A stretch of 64,000 bases of DNA. It comes from Tausonia pullulans. Taxonomy: Eukaryota > Basidiomycota > Tremellomycetes > Cystofilobasidiales > Mrakiaceae. Under the pieces are notes generated by a model. That model made no database searches and was not told where the DNA came from. It worked only from the letters and a program-made list of their open reading frames with translations. Position 1 is the first letter of the stretch. Each line of letters starts with the position of its first letter. Below are positions 13,047 to 29,347 of this stretch, piece by piece. The translations under genes were made by a program, and so were the position numbers. Where the stretch lies: NCBI GenBank assembly GCA_951802195.1, contig OX637624.1:1240001-1304000 (forward strand). Direction: 5' to 3'.

Positions 13047-13172
13047 ATAGCTTTTGCCCTCGTCCAGCGTATCCTTGTCGTCAGGAACGTGTCTCTGATT
13101 GCATTCCAATGACAATCCAATCTCTCTGCGCCCCCCGGTGAGCCACCGGAAGGCAGCCTGCCAAACCGGTAC
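13047..13172 (+). repeat. Conserved block downstream of tRNA-Arg-like copy A
   Basis: About 125 bp directly after the tRNA-like gene, shared with copies B and C (same order, a few substitutions). Copy A lacks a 12-bp stretch near 13108 that B and C have. It ends in a GC-rich inverted repeat (CCGGTGAGCCACCGG). It shows no tail or coding potential. Together with the tRNA part it could form one repeat unit of about 245 bp. Confidence 0.7.
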
Positions 13173-13933
13173 GGGGGGCGCGTAAGGTTGATTGGCAAGC
13201 GGACGATTGAGGAGTCCTATGGCTACTGTCGCCGAGTTGCTATACAGTCTTTCTTGTTGTTCCCGACTTCGCAGAGTCAGTGACTCTGAAATAGTCTCGG
13301 CAAGCGCAGGAAGAGGAGTTGGTAACGCTGGCTGGTATCTGTCTGGGTCACCTTGTCAAAGTGTGTAGGAAGGACCCTTGGTCTACTCCGTCTGAATCAA
13401 ATACTCCGGCTTCGAGGGGTGGAGAGGTCCAGGAGCCCCGACGAGGTAACATCGCGTCCTCCTCCCCCACATGCTGGAACTGTTGACTGGTGGACCTGCG
13501 ACGGACTGACGTGTGTCTCGACATTGCGACCTCCGGCTGAGTCTGGCACCATTCGGGCACTTGCCGGTATGTTGCTCCATGCGCTCTTTCAACAAGAAGG
13601 GTATATTTTTTGATCGGTGTCACGAGACATGCGCCTAGAGAAAGCAGCGAGTGCGGCATCATTGTGAAGATCCGACACCGGCGGCCTCTGTTTAAAGTCG
13701 CCGTCGGCGTTGGCCCGATCCGACGTCATGGCACTCTTTTGGAAGCTTGTTCCCTCACGCAACGCGCGGAAGATCGTTCCTCGCGTGTGGGCGTTCAACG
13801 ACGGCGCATCTCTTAGTGAGCATGTCATTGGACGAATGCGGAAACCCTTCGTTCTCCCTTCCCTCCAACCTCCACCACCTTCCCCCTCCATCACCTTCCT
13901 CTCCCCTCTCTCCCTCTTTTCCAATATCGCATT
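13173..13933. other. Catalase upstream region
   Basis: A gene-free gap before the catalase ATG. Just upstream of the start (about 13850-13925) it is a strong C/T tract, as is common before fungal start sites. I recognise no RNA gene or repeat here. Confidence 0.6.
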
Positions 13934-16900
13934 ATGGACGTCGTCATGCAGTCTGTCAGCGAGGCTGTCGATGGAGGTACGTCCAGCCTCTCTCCCTTGC
14001 TAGATAACTTATGTCCTCCCCGATCTCTCTTGACCTCCTCCCCCATTATTCCTCACCCTTCCTCATCCTTCCCTCCAGCTAAGAACGTCGCCGCCTCTGC
14101 CACCTCTGGCGCCAATGCCAAGAAGCGCCAACTCGAGCAGTACACTGTTGAGGCGACTTCAAACGATCCGATGACCACCTACTACGGCGTCAAGCAGGCC
14201 GTAAGTGCTGTTCTATATCTTTCTCGATCGCCTTTTAACCTTTGTTCCGTCTTTCCTCCCCAGGAGACCAACAATGCCCTCAGGGCTGGAGAGCGTGGCC
14301 CGACGTTGCTAGAGGATGCCCACAACCGGTTCGTACTCTCCGCGTCACTCCTTCCTCCACTCTCGATTCCATCCCTGTTGACATCGATCGATCGTCCACG
14401 TATACAAAAGCGAGAAGATTTCAACCTTCGACCACGAGGTGAGTCGGCGATGATGAGAATCTTTTGGTGTGAGGCGAACGGAGCGAAATCTGACTTCAAT
14501 CTCGCTTGCCTCCTCTCGCAACTAGCGCATCCCTGAGCGTGCTGTCCATGCTCGTGGTGTCGCTGCCCACGGAGTTTTCAAGCTCCACACGCCGATTCCC
14601 GAGTTCACCAAGGCCAAGGTTCTCAATGACACCTCTCGCGAGACGCCCGTCTTCCTCCGCTTCTCGACCGTCGCCGGCTCCAGGGGATCTGCCGACACCG
14701 TTCGCGACGTCCGTGGCTTCGCCGTCCGCATGTACACCGAGGAGGTGAGTTATGGGCTCGCAAGAGGATAGATCTCGAGATAGTATACTAATGGGTCGTC
14801 CAATGCTATTACAGGGAAACTGGGACGTAAGTGCTACGATGTGCTCTCGGGGATGATCGAGGCGCGCTCTCCTCGACGCTGACGTCCTGCTTCTTCATCG
14901 GCGGCACGATTCAGATCGTCGGAAGTAAGCCCTGATCATCTTCTGCTCTCTCAACCTAGCCGCTGACATCTTCGCGACTGTTGCTAGACAACATCCCCGT
15001 CTTTTTCGTCCAGGATGCGATTAAGTTCATTGATATGGTTCATGGTCAGCCTTCTCACATTCTTGTTAAGTCTCAGCAGATGACAGACCTGATTCCTTTC
15101 TGTCAGCCTTCAAGCCCGAGCCCGACCGCGAGATCCCTCAGGCCCAGACGGCGCACGAGTGAGATCATACTCTTCGCTGGCGCAGAGAGAAGGGCCACGC
15201 GAGACTGAAGCTGCCCGCCCTTACCTCTAGCAATGCCTGGGACTTCATGGGCCTCATGCCCGAGTCTCAACACATGCAGATGTGGCAGCTGTCTGACCGC
15301 GCTATTCCCCGTTCCTTCCGCATGGTGGCCGGCTTCGGAGGTGAGTTCGCTCTCTTGGAGAGCCTCATTCATCCCCCGCCCTGACGACCTCTTCCTCTCC
15401 AGTTCACTCCTTCATCCTCGCCAACGAGGCTGGCGAGCGTCACTTCGTCAAGTTCCACTTCCGCCCCAAACTCGGCGTCCACTCGCTCGTTTGGGATGAG
15501 GCCCTCAAGCTCAACGGCCAAGACCCCGACTTCCACAGGCGTGACCTCTACGACGCCATTGACGCGGGTGCCTTCCCTGAGTGGGAGCTTGGCATCCAGA
15601 CGATTCCGGAGGCCGACGAGGACAAGTTCGAGTTCGACCTGCTCGATGCGACGAAGATCTGGCCCGAGGAGCTCATCCCGGTCAAGGAGATCGGCACCTT
15701 GACTCTCAACCGTAACGTCGACGAGTACTTCCCGGAGACGGAACAGGTTGCCTTCTGCACTTCGCACATGGTTCCTGGCGTCTACCCTTCGAATGACCCG
15801 CTGCTCCAGGGCCGCCAGTTCTCGTACTTCGACACCCAGAGTGAGTGATCTCTGGGTCGCCGTCACCTATTGGTATCTCCGTGTCTGACCTCGCGCAACC
15901 CACCCTCTTCCCTTCGTACTCAGTTTCCCGCCTCGGTGTCAATTTTGCGGAGATCCCGATTAACCAGCCGGTCTGCCCGGTCATGAATAACCTTCGCGAT
16001 GGACAAGGAAGCCGCCGGATCCACAAGGGCAAGGTCGTGAGTATGAGGGAGATGTCATGGACGCCTGGTCGTCCCATTACTGACCAGCCACACAGAACTA
16101 TTACCCCAACCGCCTCAACGCCCCCCATCCCGTCCCCGTCTCGGAGGGCGGTGACCTTGGCGCTCCTCCCACCCTTGTTTCAGGCAAGAAGGTCCGCGCC
16201 CGTGGGCCCAAGTTCGAGGAGCACCTCAGCCAGGCTCAGCTCTTCTTTAACTCGATGACCGACGTCGAAAAAGCCCACATCATCTCTGCGGCCTCGTTCG
16301 AGCTTGGCAAGGTGCGCCTTTTTTTTCCTTTTTCTTTTGTTCCGATCCTCCTTGCCGCTGGCTGCTGATTGCTTTGCTCATCTGTGTGTAGTGCGAAGAC
16401 GAGGGCGTCCAGCAGCTCATGATCAAGAGACTCAACGATGTGGGTTCTCCCTCTTGCCGCTGTGATGATCAGTTGTCTGATGTTTCTACTTCTCCAGGTC
16501 GACCACAGCCTTGCTGTCGCCGTTGCCGAGAGCCTCTCGCTCAAGTGCCCGACGGACGGAGCGCCCAATCACGGCAAGAAAACTGCCTTCCTCTCCCAGA
16601 TCAACGGAAAACGCCAAAGTGAAAACCAGTTTATCTGTCTTCTCGAGGCTGCTCATATGCTGACACTATTTCCCAGCCTTTACTGCTGAGACCCGCAAGA
16701 TCGGACTCTACGTCGACGATGGCTTCGACGCCCAGGCTTTCAAAACCGTCAAGGCTGCCATCGTGGCCGCCAAAGCGATTCCCGCCGTTGTCGGCTCCAA
16801 GCAGAAGGTCAAAAGCTCGGACGGCGAGTTGGTCAAGGCCGCCTTCACCTTCGAGACCTCGCGTTCGACTCACTTTGAGTATGTGCTGCCCAGCTGGCCC

Positions 16901-17262
16901 GCATCGTTGTCATTTTGCTCATTTCTCCCTCTCCTCACTCCAGTGCCATTGTCGTCTTTGGCGGAGCGGGACAGTACGAGAAGAAGCTTAGCATTGGGCG
17001 CCTCATCCACGCCGTCCGCGAAGCCTACATGCACCACAAGGCTATCGCCGTCCAGGGTCAGGCTGTCAACTGGCTTGTCAATGTCGCTCTCAAAGATGAG
17101 ATTTCGGTGGCCGTTTCTACCGCGACCGGCGACAAAGCTCAGCAGGAGAACGGTGTCGTCTTCGCGGCGGGTGCCCCGGGGGAGGACTTCACCGAGGCGT
17201 TCATCCAGCTCGTCGCCAACCACCGTGTCTGGGACCGCGACGTTTCGAGAATCGCTGCTTGA
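13934..17262 (+). CDS. Catalase, large-subunit (clade 2) haem enzyme
   Basis: It decomposes hydrogen peroxide to water and oxygen. The spliced gene has about 16 short introns. After a short leader ([14 protein letters not shown]) comes the catalase core: [16 protein letters not shown] contains the catalytic His, [15 protein letters not shown] the catalytic Asn region, and RQFSYFDTQ the proximal haem Tyr with its Arg. The C-terminal part from about [13 protein letters not shown] to the end (SRIAA) is the flavodoxin-like DJ-1/glutaminase-type domain found only in large-subunit catalases such as E. coli HPII and fungal large catalases. All key residues are present, and no peroxisomal SKL-type terminus is seen, which points to a cytosolic or secreted form. 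No clear signal peptide is present. Confidence 0.95.
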
Positions 17263-17774
17263 GCTCAACCCTTCCTCTTATTACTATAAGTGTTCATACA
17301 TATCGATATTCTTTTTAGTGTGCTTTACTATAACTGTATCTCATCTTCTTCTCTTTCCATTCTCGTCGGCTCCGCCGCTTTGGAAGCACGGTTCTTCCGT
17401 CGCCGTCAGGCTGATCCAAGCCCACCGACACGCTAGCTTATACCGCATCTCCTGTAGTAAATGAAATCTCAGTGTTTCCCGCCCATGAAGCGCTGACCGT
17501 AAGAGAGGCTGGAGTTTATGAGAGGCCGGAGTGCTAGTGGGAAGATGAGGAGAGACACCTCTGTGTGCATGCTGCGGAGGCCAGGGTGACGACGGCGTGC
17601 GAAGGTCAGGAAGGCGGCAGGACGGACGCGCGACGGAGGGAGGGAGGCGGTGACGTGGGCCCTATGATAGTCGACGGACTGAGGAGCGTGGCGTTGCATA
17701 GTCATCCAAGGCTTCCTTCACTCAACCACCATCTCCCCTTCCGCCCACCCTCTAATCCACTCTACTACCTCACC
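17263..17774. other. Intergenic region, catalase to PMP3
   Basis: This is the catalase 3' flank and PMP3 promoter, with C/T-rich sequence just before the PMP3 start. Nothing else is recognised. Confidence 0.6.
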
Positions 17775-18592
17775 ATGGAATCCTCTGACTTTATCGTCAT
17801 TATCGGTGCGATGATCCTCTTGCCTCTCCTCGTCTTCTCCTGGACCAGTCGCTGACGTTCCTTTGGCTGCCTGCAGCTGCGATCTTCTTCCCGCCGCTCG
17901 TGCGTCGATGAGAGCACCAGCGTCTTGCCTGCGAGGATGGACGCTGACATATCTCCTTTGAGATTCTCTCCTCAGGCCGTCTTTTTACTCTCCGGCTGCG
18001 GTGTCGACCTTTGCATCAACAGTGAGACAGCTCTCTCGCAATCTCGGGCGTCCGTGGATGCATGGGCGCTGATACCCCACCGTCCAACGTCATCCAGTCA
18101 TCCTCACCTTCTTCGGATTCATCCCTGGAATATTCCATGCCTTCTTCCTTCTCTTCATGAAGGTCAAGGCTGAAGAGAAGTACGGTCGCGGCGGATACGT
18201 TTATGTCGGCGTGAGTCGCCCACCTCATGCGCCTGGTCCCTGGGATTCTTTGCTGCAGGCTCTGATCGTTATCCCCTGCTTTTCCTTGACTTCTACAGAA
18301 CGGGCAGTACCGTCAGGTGAGACCATAGACCTCTCAGTCGATGTCAGCCGTTCCCATCTCGGCTCGTCGGCTAACACTGCCCCTCGCATCCCCCTCGCCA
18401 GCAAGGGCAGCCTCAGGGCTTTGCCCCGCCTCCTCAGGTCCGTTTCGCAGGACATCAGCTTCTAGTCTTTCACTCTGACCTTTATCCTCTTACTTGAAAT
18501 GGCAGGGTGCCTATAATGCCCCTCCGGTTCAACCCCAGCCCGCTTACGGAGCAACGACCAACTCACCTCCTCTCGGCCAGTATAAGAACTGA
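17775..18592 (+). CDS. PMP3: PMP3/UPF0057 plasma membrane proteolipid
   Basis: A small hydrophobic protein of the stress-induced proteolipid family (yeast Pmp3, plant RCI2), which affects membrane potential and cation tolerance. Six introns split a very short coding sequence. The product starts MESSDFIVIIAAIFFPPLAV, continues FLLSGCGVDLCIN and LTFFGFIPGIFHAFFLL, giving two membrane helices with the family's GCG and PG motifs, and then has a hydrophilic C-terminal tail rich in Gly, Gln, Pro and Tyr (GNGQYRQGQPQGFAPPP ... GQYKN). Yeast Pmp3 has only 55 residues, so the tail roughly doubles its length; several fungal family members have such tails. The first exon ends after ATTATCG. Confidence 0.9.
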
Positions 18593-21500
18593 GCTGCACG
18601 ACATCCTTTATCCATCAAATTTCCTGGTCAACTCCACACAGCATGTAGCTTTTGATCGATCTCCTGTCCCCTTGTGTGTGGCCTCCATGAACTCGTACCG
18701 TAATTTCTTGATGATGACCTCCCTGCGTTTGCACGTGCTTGCAATGGCTTTGAGTGTCTTTCTCATTCTCACGACTTTTCTACACGTTTTCCTGTCTCCC
18801 TTCACCCGTCCTGTTTGAAGGGATCGGCACGGCGCTGTAGAGGCTCCTCGCCTCGCTGTCCTCGCTGTCCTCGCTGTCGTGCTCGCTGGAATTTGGGCGT
18901 CGCCGCACCCCTCACCGTCGTCGGCGCGTTTGCTTATCTCCTGAGCCAACCGTGCAGGCTGATTTAACAAACAAGTCCGTTCCTAAGGGAGATACACGCT
19001 GGGGCAGGGACGGCTTACATGAAGAGCCGGTCAAACTATGCAATCACAGGTGGGAAATAAGCGGGGGTCGATGTGGTGGAGATGATTAGGAGAAAGGGGT
19101 CTAGGAGCCAACGATCGATCCCCTTTTCAGCGGACTACCACACATCGCCCCGTCCACCTAGCAATCGCCAATGGCTTCTACTTGCGTGCTTGGCGATGAT
19201 GAAGGACTGTAGATCGGAGGAGGGAGGAGTGCATGAGGAAACGACTGAGAAGGGGTGCATCCCAGACACGAGCTAGGGGCGTGCGAACTGGACAGCTTTC
19301 TGCTTCAGCCGGTCGCTCACCTTAATGTGCTTGACTTCTCGTATGACCTGGTTGGGCCATGAAAGAGAATGCTTGGCCCTGTCACCAACTGACTGCAGGT
19401 CCTCCATTCTCCTGCAGCTCCTTGCTCGTCTCTCAATTCTCCATTCCCAGCTCGGCTCCTGCGAATCGTAGGGAGCCTCTCATAGACCTCCTGCACCTGG
19501 GATCGTAGCCTGTGCCCTCGAGCGTGCCCATGGGCTCTGGGAGACGGTGAGCAATTTATGAGCGAACGGCTGTGACTGTGCTGGCGCGTGCAATGCGCGG
19601 TCTTCACTCTGTTCTCTCTTCCGTCGAGATTCGAGACGGAAACTCATTACGAACAAGAACGAAACCAAAAGATCATGCTCCTTGCCTCTGTGCATGATGA
19701 ATGAAAGAGAGGGGTGATTCGGCCGTCGGCTTGGTTTGTCTCTTCTTCTGTCGACTTTCGTCAGGTGAAGTGATCTGTATTGCTCTCTCCGCCGATCGTC
19801 TTCGATCTGCCCTCCTGTCTTGAACCGCTCAGAGAGAGGACAATAGCCGGGCCTCCTTTCCTTGATTGTGTGTTGTTTCATTTACAGCGGAGGCAGAGTG
19901 ATGACAATGCCCTAAGGGCCGGGAGCTTGAGAAACGGTAGGCAGAAAGAGCTCCGACGGCGGCGCGCGCAGCTCAATCCAAGCGATGTGACAACAGCAAC
20001 AGCCGCCTTCGGTCAATTCCTTCGTGAGATAAGCATGTTGGCTGTTTGGATGCTCTCCTTCGCCGTGGCCATCGAGAAGGAGTCCCCGAAAGTCTAAAAG
20101 CCTCAGAGCTGTCACGTCGTCGCTCTCATAGATCGACTGTGACAGATTCTGCCTCAATTCCACGGATCCCCCCGCACCTTTCTTTCTCTCATTGCCACGT
20201 CGTAGACAGATTCTTCGCCCATCCGAAGTATAGACAGACTCATGCGGGCCTCGGGTCGTTCAAGCTCGACGCATATATCTGCATATCATCTGGTCGGGAG
20301 CGGGGGGGGGGGAGGAGGGAAGCGCACGTCATGACAGTTGACTTCGTTGGTCGCTCAAACTCCGCTCTAGTGCCAAGTTCAATAAGCTTGGGGAGAGAGA
20401 GAGGAGTCGTCTCGGTACTCTGAGACCCAAGACGAGGACGTGCCTGCCTTTCGCCCTCTCACCGGTCACTTTTCTGTTCCCCTTAAACGGATGTCTCGGC
20501 TCAGCCGCGGCCGGGCGCGCGGCGCGCGATGGAACGAGCAGTCATCGCTCCCTCGCTTGGAGGTTCTCCTTCTGTCTCAGAGGGAGCATGCCGTCCATCT
20601 TGAGTCCAAAAGTAGAGGAGAATTGCTCTCTCTCAACGTCACGAACTTGACAGCGGCATAATCCCAGGGGATGACTTCTGTCAGCGAGCACACTAGAGAA
20701 GCGGCAGGGTCATCCAGTTCGACTGGTCGCGAATGCGTGCGCACGGCACACCAGAAGTTGAACGCTGCAGTGTCGATCATTCGTCGCACATAGGAGCTCC
20801 CGTTGCGTCCCTTCTGCCACCGACCGGTCTATGATACCTCCTGCACCGACGCTTTCATATAGAAGGAAAAGGAGAAGGGAGGCGTCAGGGAAGCATCAAT
20901 GCATTCCATTCCTCTCGGCGCGGGACCATCTCTCTTTCTCGACGTTATCCCTGTCCTTGTTGTTTCCGCGTTTGCCGGTGAGCCAGGCGAAGAATAAATG
21001 AACGGAACGGCCGATACTCTATTGAGGTCCTCGCAACTGATGGTTACTTTGCAAGAGGGGAACTCCGGTCTTGGATGTATGGGGACGGGAGGAAAGGAGA
21101 ACTCTCGAAGAACGGGGAGAAGGTCAAGCAGCAGAAGCCGGAGGGGGATACGATGAGTCGATGTCATTCGAAGGAGCAAAGCAAACAGCGCTCCGAAGAG
21201 GCTTTCCGGCGGTGTTTGACCAGCCAAGAGCGCTCCATTTCTTCACCTGCGAGACAGAAGATATTTCTATATAAGCCATCAATAAAGTGGCCAGGGCCGC
21301 CGGTGCACCTGCAAGCCCAATGTATTGGTGATGGCAGGAGGTTCCAGCGCCCACGCGCGTCACGTTGTTTACTTGCGGTGCCGCGGCGAGCGTTCAACCG
21401 AGGTTGAGCCGGAAGTCGGGGAGGCAGGCAGATTCCCGGTTTGCGGTCAGGGAGACAGAGCGGAGAAGAGAAAAGCCCCGACTGAGGATAAAGTGATGAG

Positions 21501-23476
21501 CCGACGGGTTGCATGGGGTCGCTCGGCTGCAGAGAGATCCTTCAGAGAAAATGAGAGGTCGACCACGGTACGACACCTCCTCCGCGGTGCTTCCCTCGTT
21601 CCTCGTTCCTGCTCGCTCGCTCCTTCTCGGTCTCCCTCACGTCTCGTAGAGATGACGTGCACTATAGCTGTGATCCTCCCGCGGTTTTCTTTAGCGGAAC
21701 CTGTCTCGCCAGACTCGCCAGAGGTGCGAAAGTCACGCGCGGTCTGCTTTTGGCGCCTGGAAGCAATATCCTGGAGGGGGTAAAGCCGTTCGACAGGAGA
21801 ACCACTCTCTTTCTCTCTTCTGCCGTTTGTCGAAGGTTGCTTCGGGCGAATTCTTCGGCGTGAAGCTTGGGGAGAGAGGAAGGGCAGGCGACTGCTCTGT
21901 GTGGGGGACAACAACAACAATCAATTCATCCGAGGACTCAAGTCCGAGGACACAAGGTGAAACTCGGGCGGGGTAGGGCAGCAAGGTGAACCCCTGGCCC
22001 TTCTGATCGGAAAAGAAATCAGGCCGTCGGCGGCCGAGAGCATGCGGATAATTTGAGCGGAGGAGGGAGGAGGAGGCTGGGCGGTGAGTGAGAGAACAAG
22101 AATGCACTGCCGTATCTGCCACTGCCGGAGAAATCCGCTAGCCCGCTCGCTAGTGAGTCGGCATAAGAAAAGATTGGTGGAGTGGGATGAGAGCGCTTCC
22201 CGGGGTGCTCGTTGTTCCACAAACCATGTCTCGCCCACGTTCTTCACGCTTCTTGGTGTGAAAAGTCCTCCCTCATCTGCCCCGCTGTTGCTGCTGGGAA
22301 GACTGTCGAAGGGGAAACGGGCAGAGGGGTTTCGATTGCTAGGCTGGCTCGCTCTTACTTGCCCGGACGAAGCTCCGCGACACAAAGCAACAGATGGACG
22401 GTGCTTGATCGACAACATTTTTCTCTTCCTTTTTTTTTTTCTTTTTTTTTTTTTTTGGTTGTTGTTTTGTTTTGTTTTGTGTGTGTGTCTCTGTCTGTCT
22501 CCATGCCTTCTTGCACTCGAGAGATATCGTTGGACCCCTCGCTCTCATCTCGCCTGCCAGCAATCCTTGCCCCCGCCGCCGTCGTTGTCCTCGCTACCGG
22601 CGCCGGCGGTCGGAGATGAAGATGGCTCGCTCGCTCGCTCTTGATCCCTTCACACCTCAAGCCCCTGTCTCCGTCCGGCCCACGGTGTCTCAAATGGACT
22701 GGTGCAGACCCCTGAGCCTGTTGGTTTCGGCCACTCGCGCTTCCTCTTCGCCTACCCCCCCTTCTCTCGTTCCCCCTTCTCCCTCTCTCCCACCCCTCAC
22801 CTCAAACGCACGACTCCATTCCTGCTTGGACCCTCTCGGCTTGATCTACTGCTTAAACGCCGTCCGTCGCTTGCCGACCACCAGGTACGTCGCTCGCCTT
22901 GCCTCGCCCGCTTCTCCCGGCGGCTTTGTGTGTCCTCGTCGTCGCGTCCACGCGAGAGAGCGGAGAGCGGCTGATGACACGACGCAACATGAGTCCTCTG
23001 TCGAGTCGAGACGGGCGGGCTCTTCCCCTAGCCCTTGCCCTGGGAGCACTTCCCCACCCACGTCTCGGGCGGTCGGTCGCACGCCTCGTCGGGGAAACTG
23101 CTCCTCCCCCCATGTGGAATTGGCGGCATCTGTCTTAGGCCAAGCTATCCCAGGACGTTCGCTCGCTCTCCACTCTCTCACCTCTCTCCTTCCCTCCACC
23201 TTCACGCGCTCCCCTTCCGCCCCCTTCGTTTCCCTGCTGACTCTTTTCGCCTCGTCTCGTCGTTCTCGTCTGCTCCATCTCAACGTCTGCTTACCCGTTG
23301 CATCTACCCGCCTCCGCCGACAACCTCCCTTCCCTCGCGCGCGCCCGTCTCATCCGCGCTTTGCTCGTCATCAGCTGGACAACAACAACCAGTCTTCATC
23401 GTCGCAGCCGTCGTCCCAAGGCTCTCTTCCTTTACTACTCGGTGCCCGGCTTCCTTCTTCACTGATCCCATCCACC
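18593..23476. other. 4.9-kb gene-free region upstream of the zinc-finger factor
   Basis: I find no gene here. Open frames are short, overlap on both strands and match nothing known to me. Visible structure: CTCGCTGTC tandem units near 18860, long T and TG tracts at about 22428-22500, and strongly pyrimidine-rich DNA from about 22500 to 23476 that may be the promoter and 5' leader of the C2H2 factor. Long leaders with upstream ATG codons are common for fungal regulators. A small unrecognised gene cannot be ruled out. Confidence 0.5.
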
Positions 23477-26894
<3,418 letters not shown>

Positions 26895-27108
26895 TCGCGC
26901 GGCTTGTCCCCGCCATCACTCTCACATAAAATTACTCCGAGGGGCTCTGGTCCTCGGTTCTCTTCTTTCAGACTTCACAATACGTTCCGCTTTGCACTCT
27001 ACTAGTTACCCTCATCCGCCCCGCCGCCCACCGACCCATTCCCAGTTCGCTGTATTACCCCCTTCCCTCCAGTGTTGCATACCCCGCGTTCCAGTCCACA
27101 TCATATGC

Positions 27109-27148
<40 letters not shown>

Positions 27149-27692
27149 CGCTCGTTGCTTCTGATCTCTCTTTGTCTCTTCGCAACATCTGCTCGTTTCT
27201 CCCTCCTACTCTAATACTCTGTTTGATTCGTCTACCGTCCCTCCGTCCTTTGTGCGTTTCGCAGTCCGTCGTTCTTTTCATGCTTGAGTTTTTCTCTCCT
27301 CTCTCTCCCTCTCATTCTTACAATTGCCTCGGTCCACATCCACATCCTCATCGTCCTAGTTTTTTTTTTTCTTTCTTTTTTTCCTCTTCTTCTTCTGTAG
27401 GTACCCCCTCTCTCATTCGCACCACTCTGGCTTCGCTCTCCGCTTCATTTCGTTTCGTTTCCTCTCATTTCCCCCCTTCTATCATGTTAATATGGCGGAA
27501 GAATGATTCTCGCTCCTAGAACAAACAATCCGGTTCAGAGGGCAAAGAGAGAGAGAGAGAGAGAGAGATGTCACTAGAAAGGGTTCAAGTGATTGGCAAA
27601 CGAAAGTGGCGGGAAGCAAGCAACAAACCAACGCGCGTGTGTGGTGTGTGGAGAAGGTGAATTTTGCGAGAGAGTCAAAGCGAGAGAGCGAC

Positions 27693-27748
<56 letters not shown>

Positions 27749-27857
27749 AGGGAGCGAAACAAGCCAAAGCTAGCAAAACGAATGACGGTGCGAAACGGAA
27801 CAAAGAGAGAACCTGGGTAGGAAGGCAAACAAACAGGGGGAGCAGCAAGGCCTCACC
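26895..27857. other. Convergent intergenic region with CT and GA microsatellites
   Basis: The region lies between the 3' ends of the zinc-finger and DUF4112 genes. It holds a CT repeat at about 27115-27144, long T/C tracts near 27360-27390, and GA repeats at about 27546-27569 and 27696-27741. No gene is seen. Confidence 0.75.
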
Positions 27858-29347
27858 TCACCTGACGACCGTCCCGCCCTGTCCTTGCTGGGCGACATTC
27901 GTCGGTCGAGCCGGCACCATTGGCGTCTGCCCATGTGCCCCATTCCTTCCCGGACCAGGAAGCAGGCTCTCGCTTCCTCCATGCTGCTGGTGTTCTTGGT
28001 CGGACGCGTACGGCTGCTTCTTCGCCTTGTTGCCGCCCCTACCCCAGCCACTGAACCACCCGCCTTGCTTCGGCGGCTCGTTCGCGAGCTCTGGATTGGC
28101 TTCAATGGCTTCTTGGCCTCGGAGGGCGAGATACTCTTCAAACAGGTGGGCGTTGCGCGAGTTTGCCTTCCAAACGCCACTGTGTGTGTGCGTGCGTGTG
28201 TATATGAGTGAGGGAGGTCAGCTGGGGAGAAGAAAAGAACGGCGGGAAAGGGGAAGGGGAGCGGACAGGATGACGTCCCCGACGAGTGGGATAAAACCAA
28301 CGCCGGCGCTGACAGCATTGTTGAAGAGCATCTGGCGGACAAGCCAGTCTGGAATATCTGCCTGGAAGGAACAGGAGGTGAAGATGATGGTCGTAAGATT
28401 GAGACCAGTCATTAAGCCAAGTGGAAGATATGGAAGCACTTGTTTGCATTTCTTGACGATCAGGCAATAGTTTACTGAGGAGGATGGAGAGGGACAGATC
28501 AGCGTGGTGACAGGCCGAGCGCTATCATAGCGGATGATCGGTCTCACGGAGCGCATCAACTAGGTCACCGAGTAGAGGTACTGATAGAGAACGGGCGACA
28601 GTCAGCGACGGCCTTTGCCATCAAGCTGGGAGATATGTCTGCAACTCACTGAGTCCGATGAAGAATGTCCATCCTACGCGGAAGCCGCAGAGCGAGATCC
28701 CTTTGTCGAGGCGGTGGGCACGGCGCTTGACTTCAGAGGCGACCGAAAGTCAGAAAATCAACAATATGATGTAGATTATTCCAAGCAAAGCTGACCCTTC
28801 TCAAGGATTTTGATGTCCTTCTGGCTAAGTCCGGCTGCACGAGGCGGTGCAGAAGGTGAAGAGGTGAGCGGGGTTCTAGAGGGACCGAGTGGCTAAGACG
28901 AACGTGGGGGCTTTCTCTATTTTGCGGCCGTGCGAGTAAGAATGGAGCAGTAAGAGATGAGAGTAAGCATCGTCAAGGCATGCTTGAGCCATGCTTGAGC
29001 GAGGAGCAGGGATACTGACGCGGACGCGCTTCTTCTTGCCTCTAGGAACGTCGTTGTTCCGTCGGTCAGCTGCGACGCCCAACGACGAGGAGAGGGGGGA
29101 CAGCATCGTGGGAACGCACCTCTCGTTGAAGGTCTCTTCATACAACGGGTCCTGTGGTTCAATGGACGCAATGTGGGCCGCAAACGCGGACTGGCGGCAG
29201 GCGAGTGAGGTGCGAGCGCGACGAAACGAGACAAGGCGGGACGAGACCAGGGCAGGGCAAAGACGTCAGACTGGGTCACAGACGAGACGCAGAGTGGAGC
29301 AGGTGGAGGCGAACCTTGCCCATCTTCTTGGCGACATAGGAGGCCAT
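27858..29347 (-). CDS. DUF4112 membrane protein
   Basis: About seven introns. The start is the ATG at 29347 (MASYVAKKMGK), the stop the TGA at 27858. Spliced, it reads HIASIEPQDPLYEETFNER, a basic GKKKRVR stretch, GLSQKDIKILEKVKRRAHRL, then two hydrophobic segments: ISLCGFRVGWTFFIGLIPLL and ADIPDWLVRQMLFNN with SAGVGFIPLVGDVIL, then KANSRNAHLFEEYL. This is the DUF4112 pattern (paired GD-loop membrane segments), a family of unknown function found in fungi and bacteria. The C-terminal tail is Gly/Gln/Pro-rich (WFSGWGRGGNKAKKQP). One intron (PLGL... region near 28380-28430) keeps the frame if retained, so exon calls there rest on family similarity. Confidence 0.8.
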
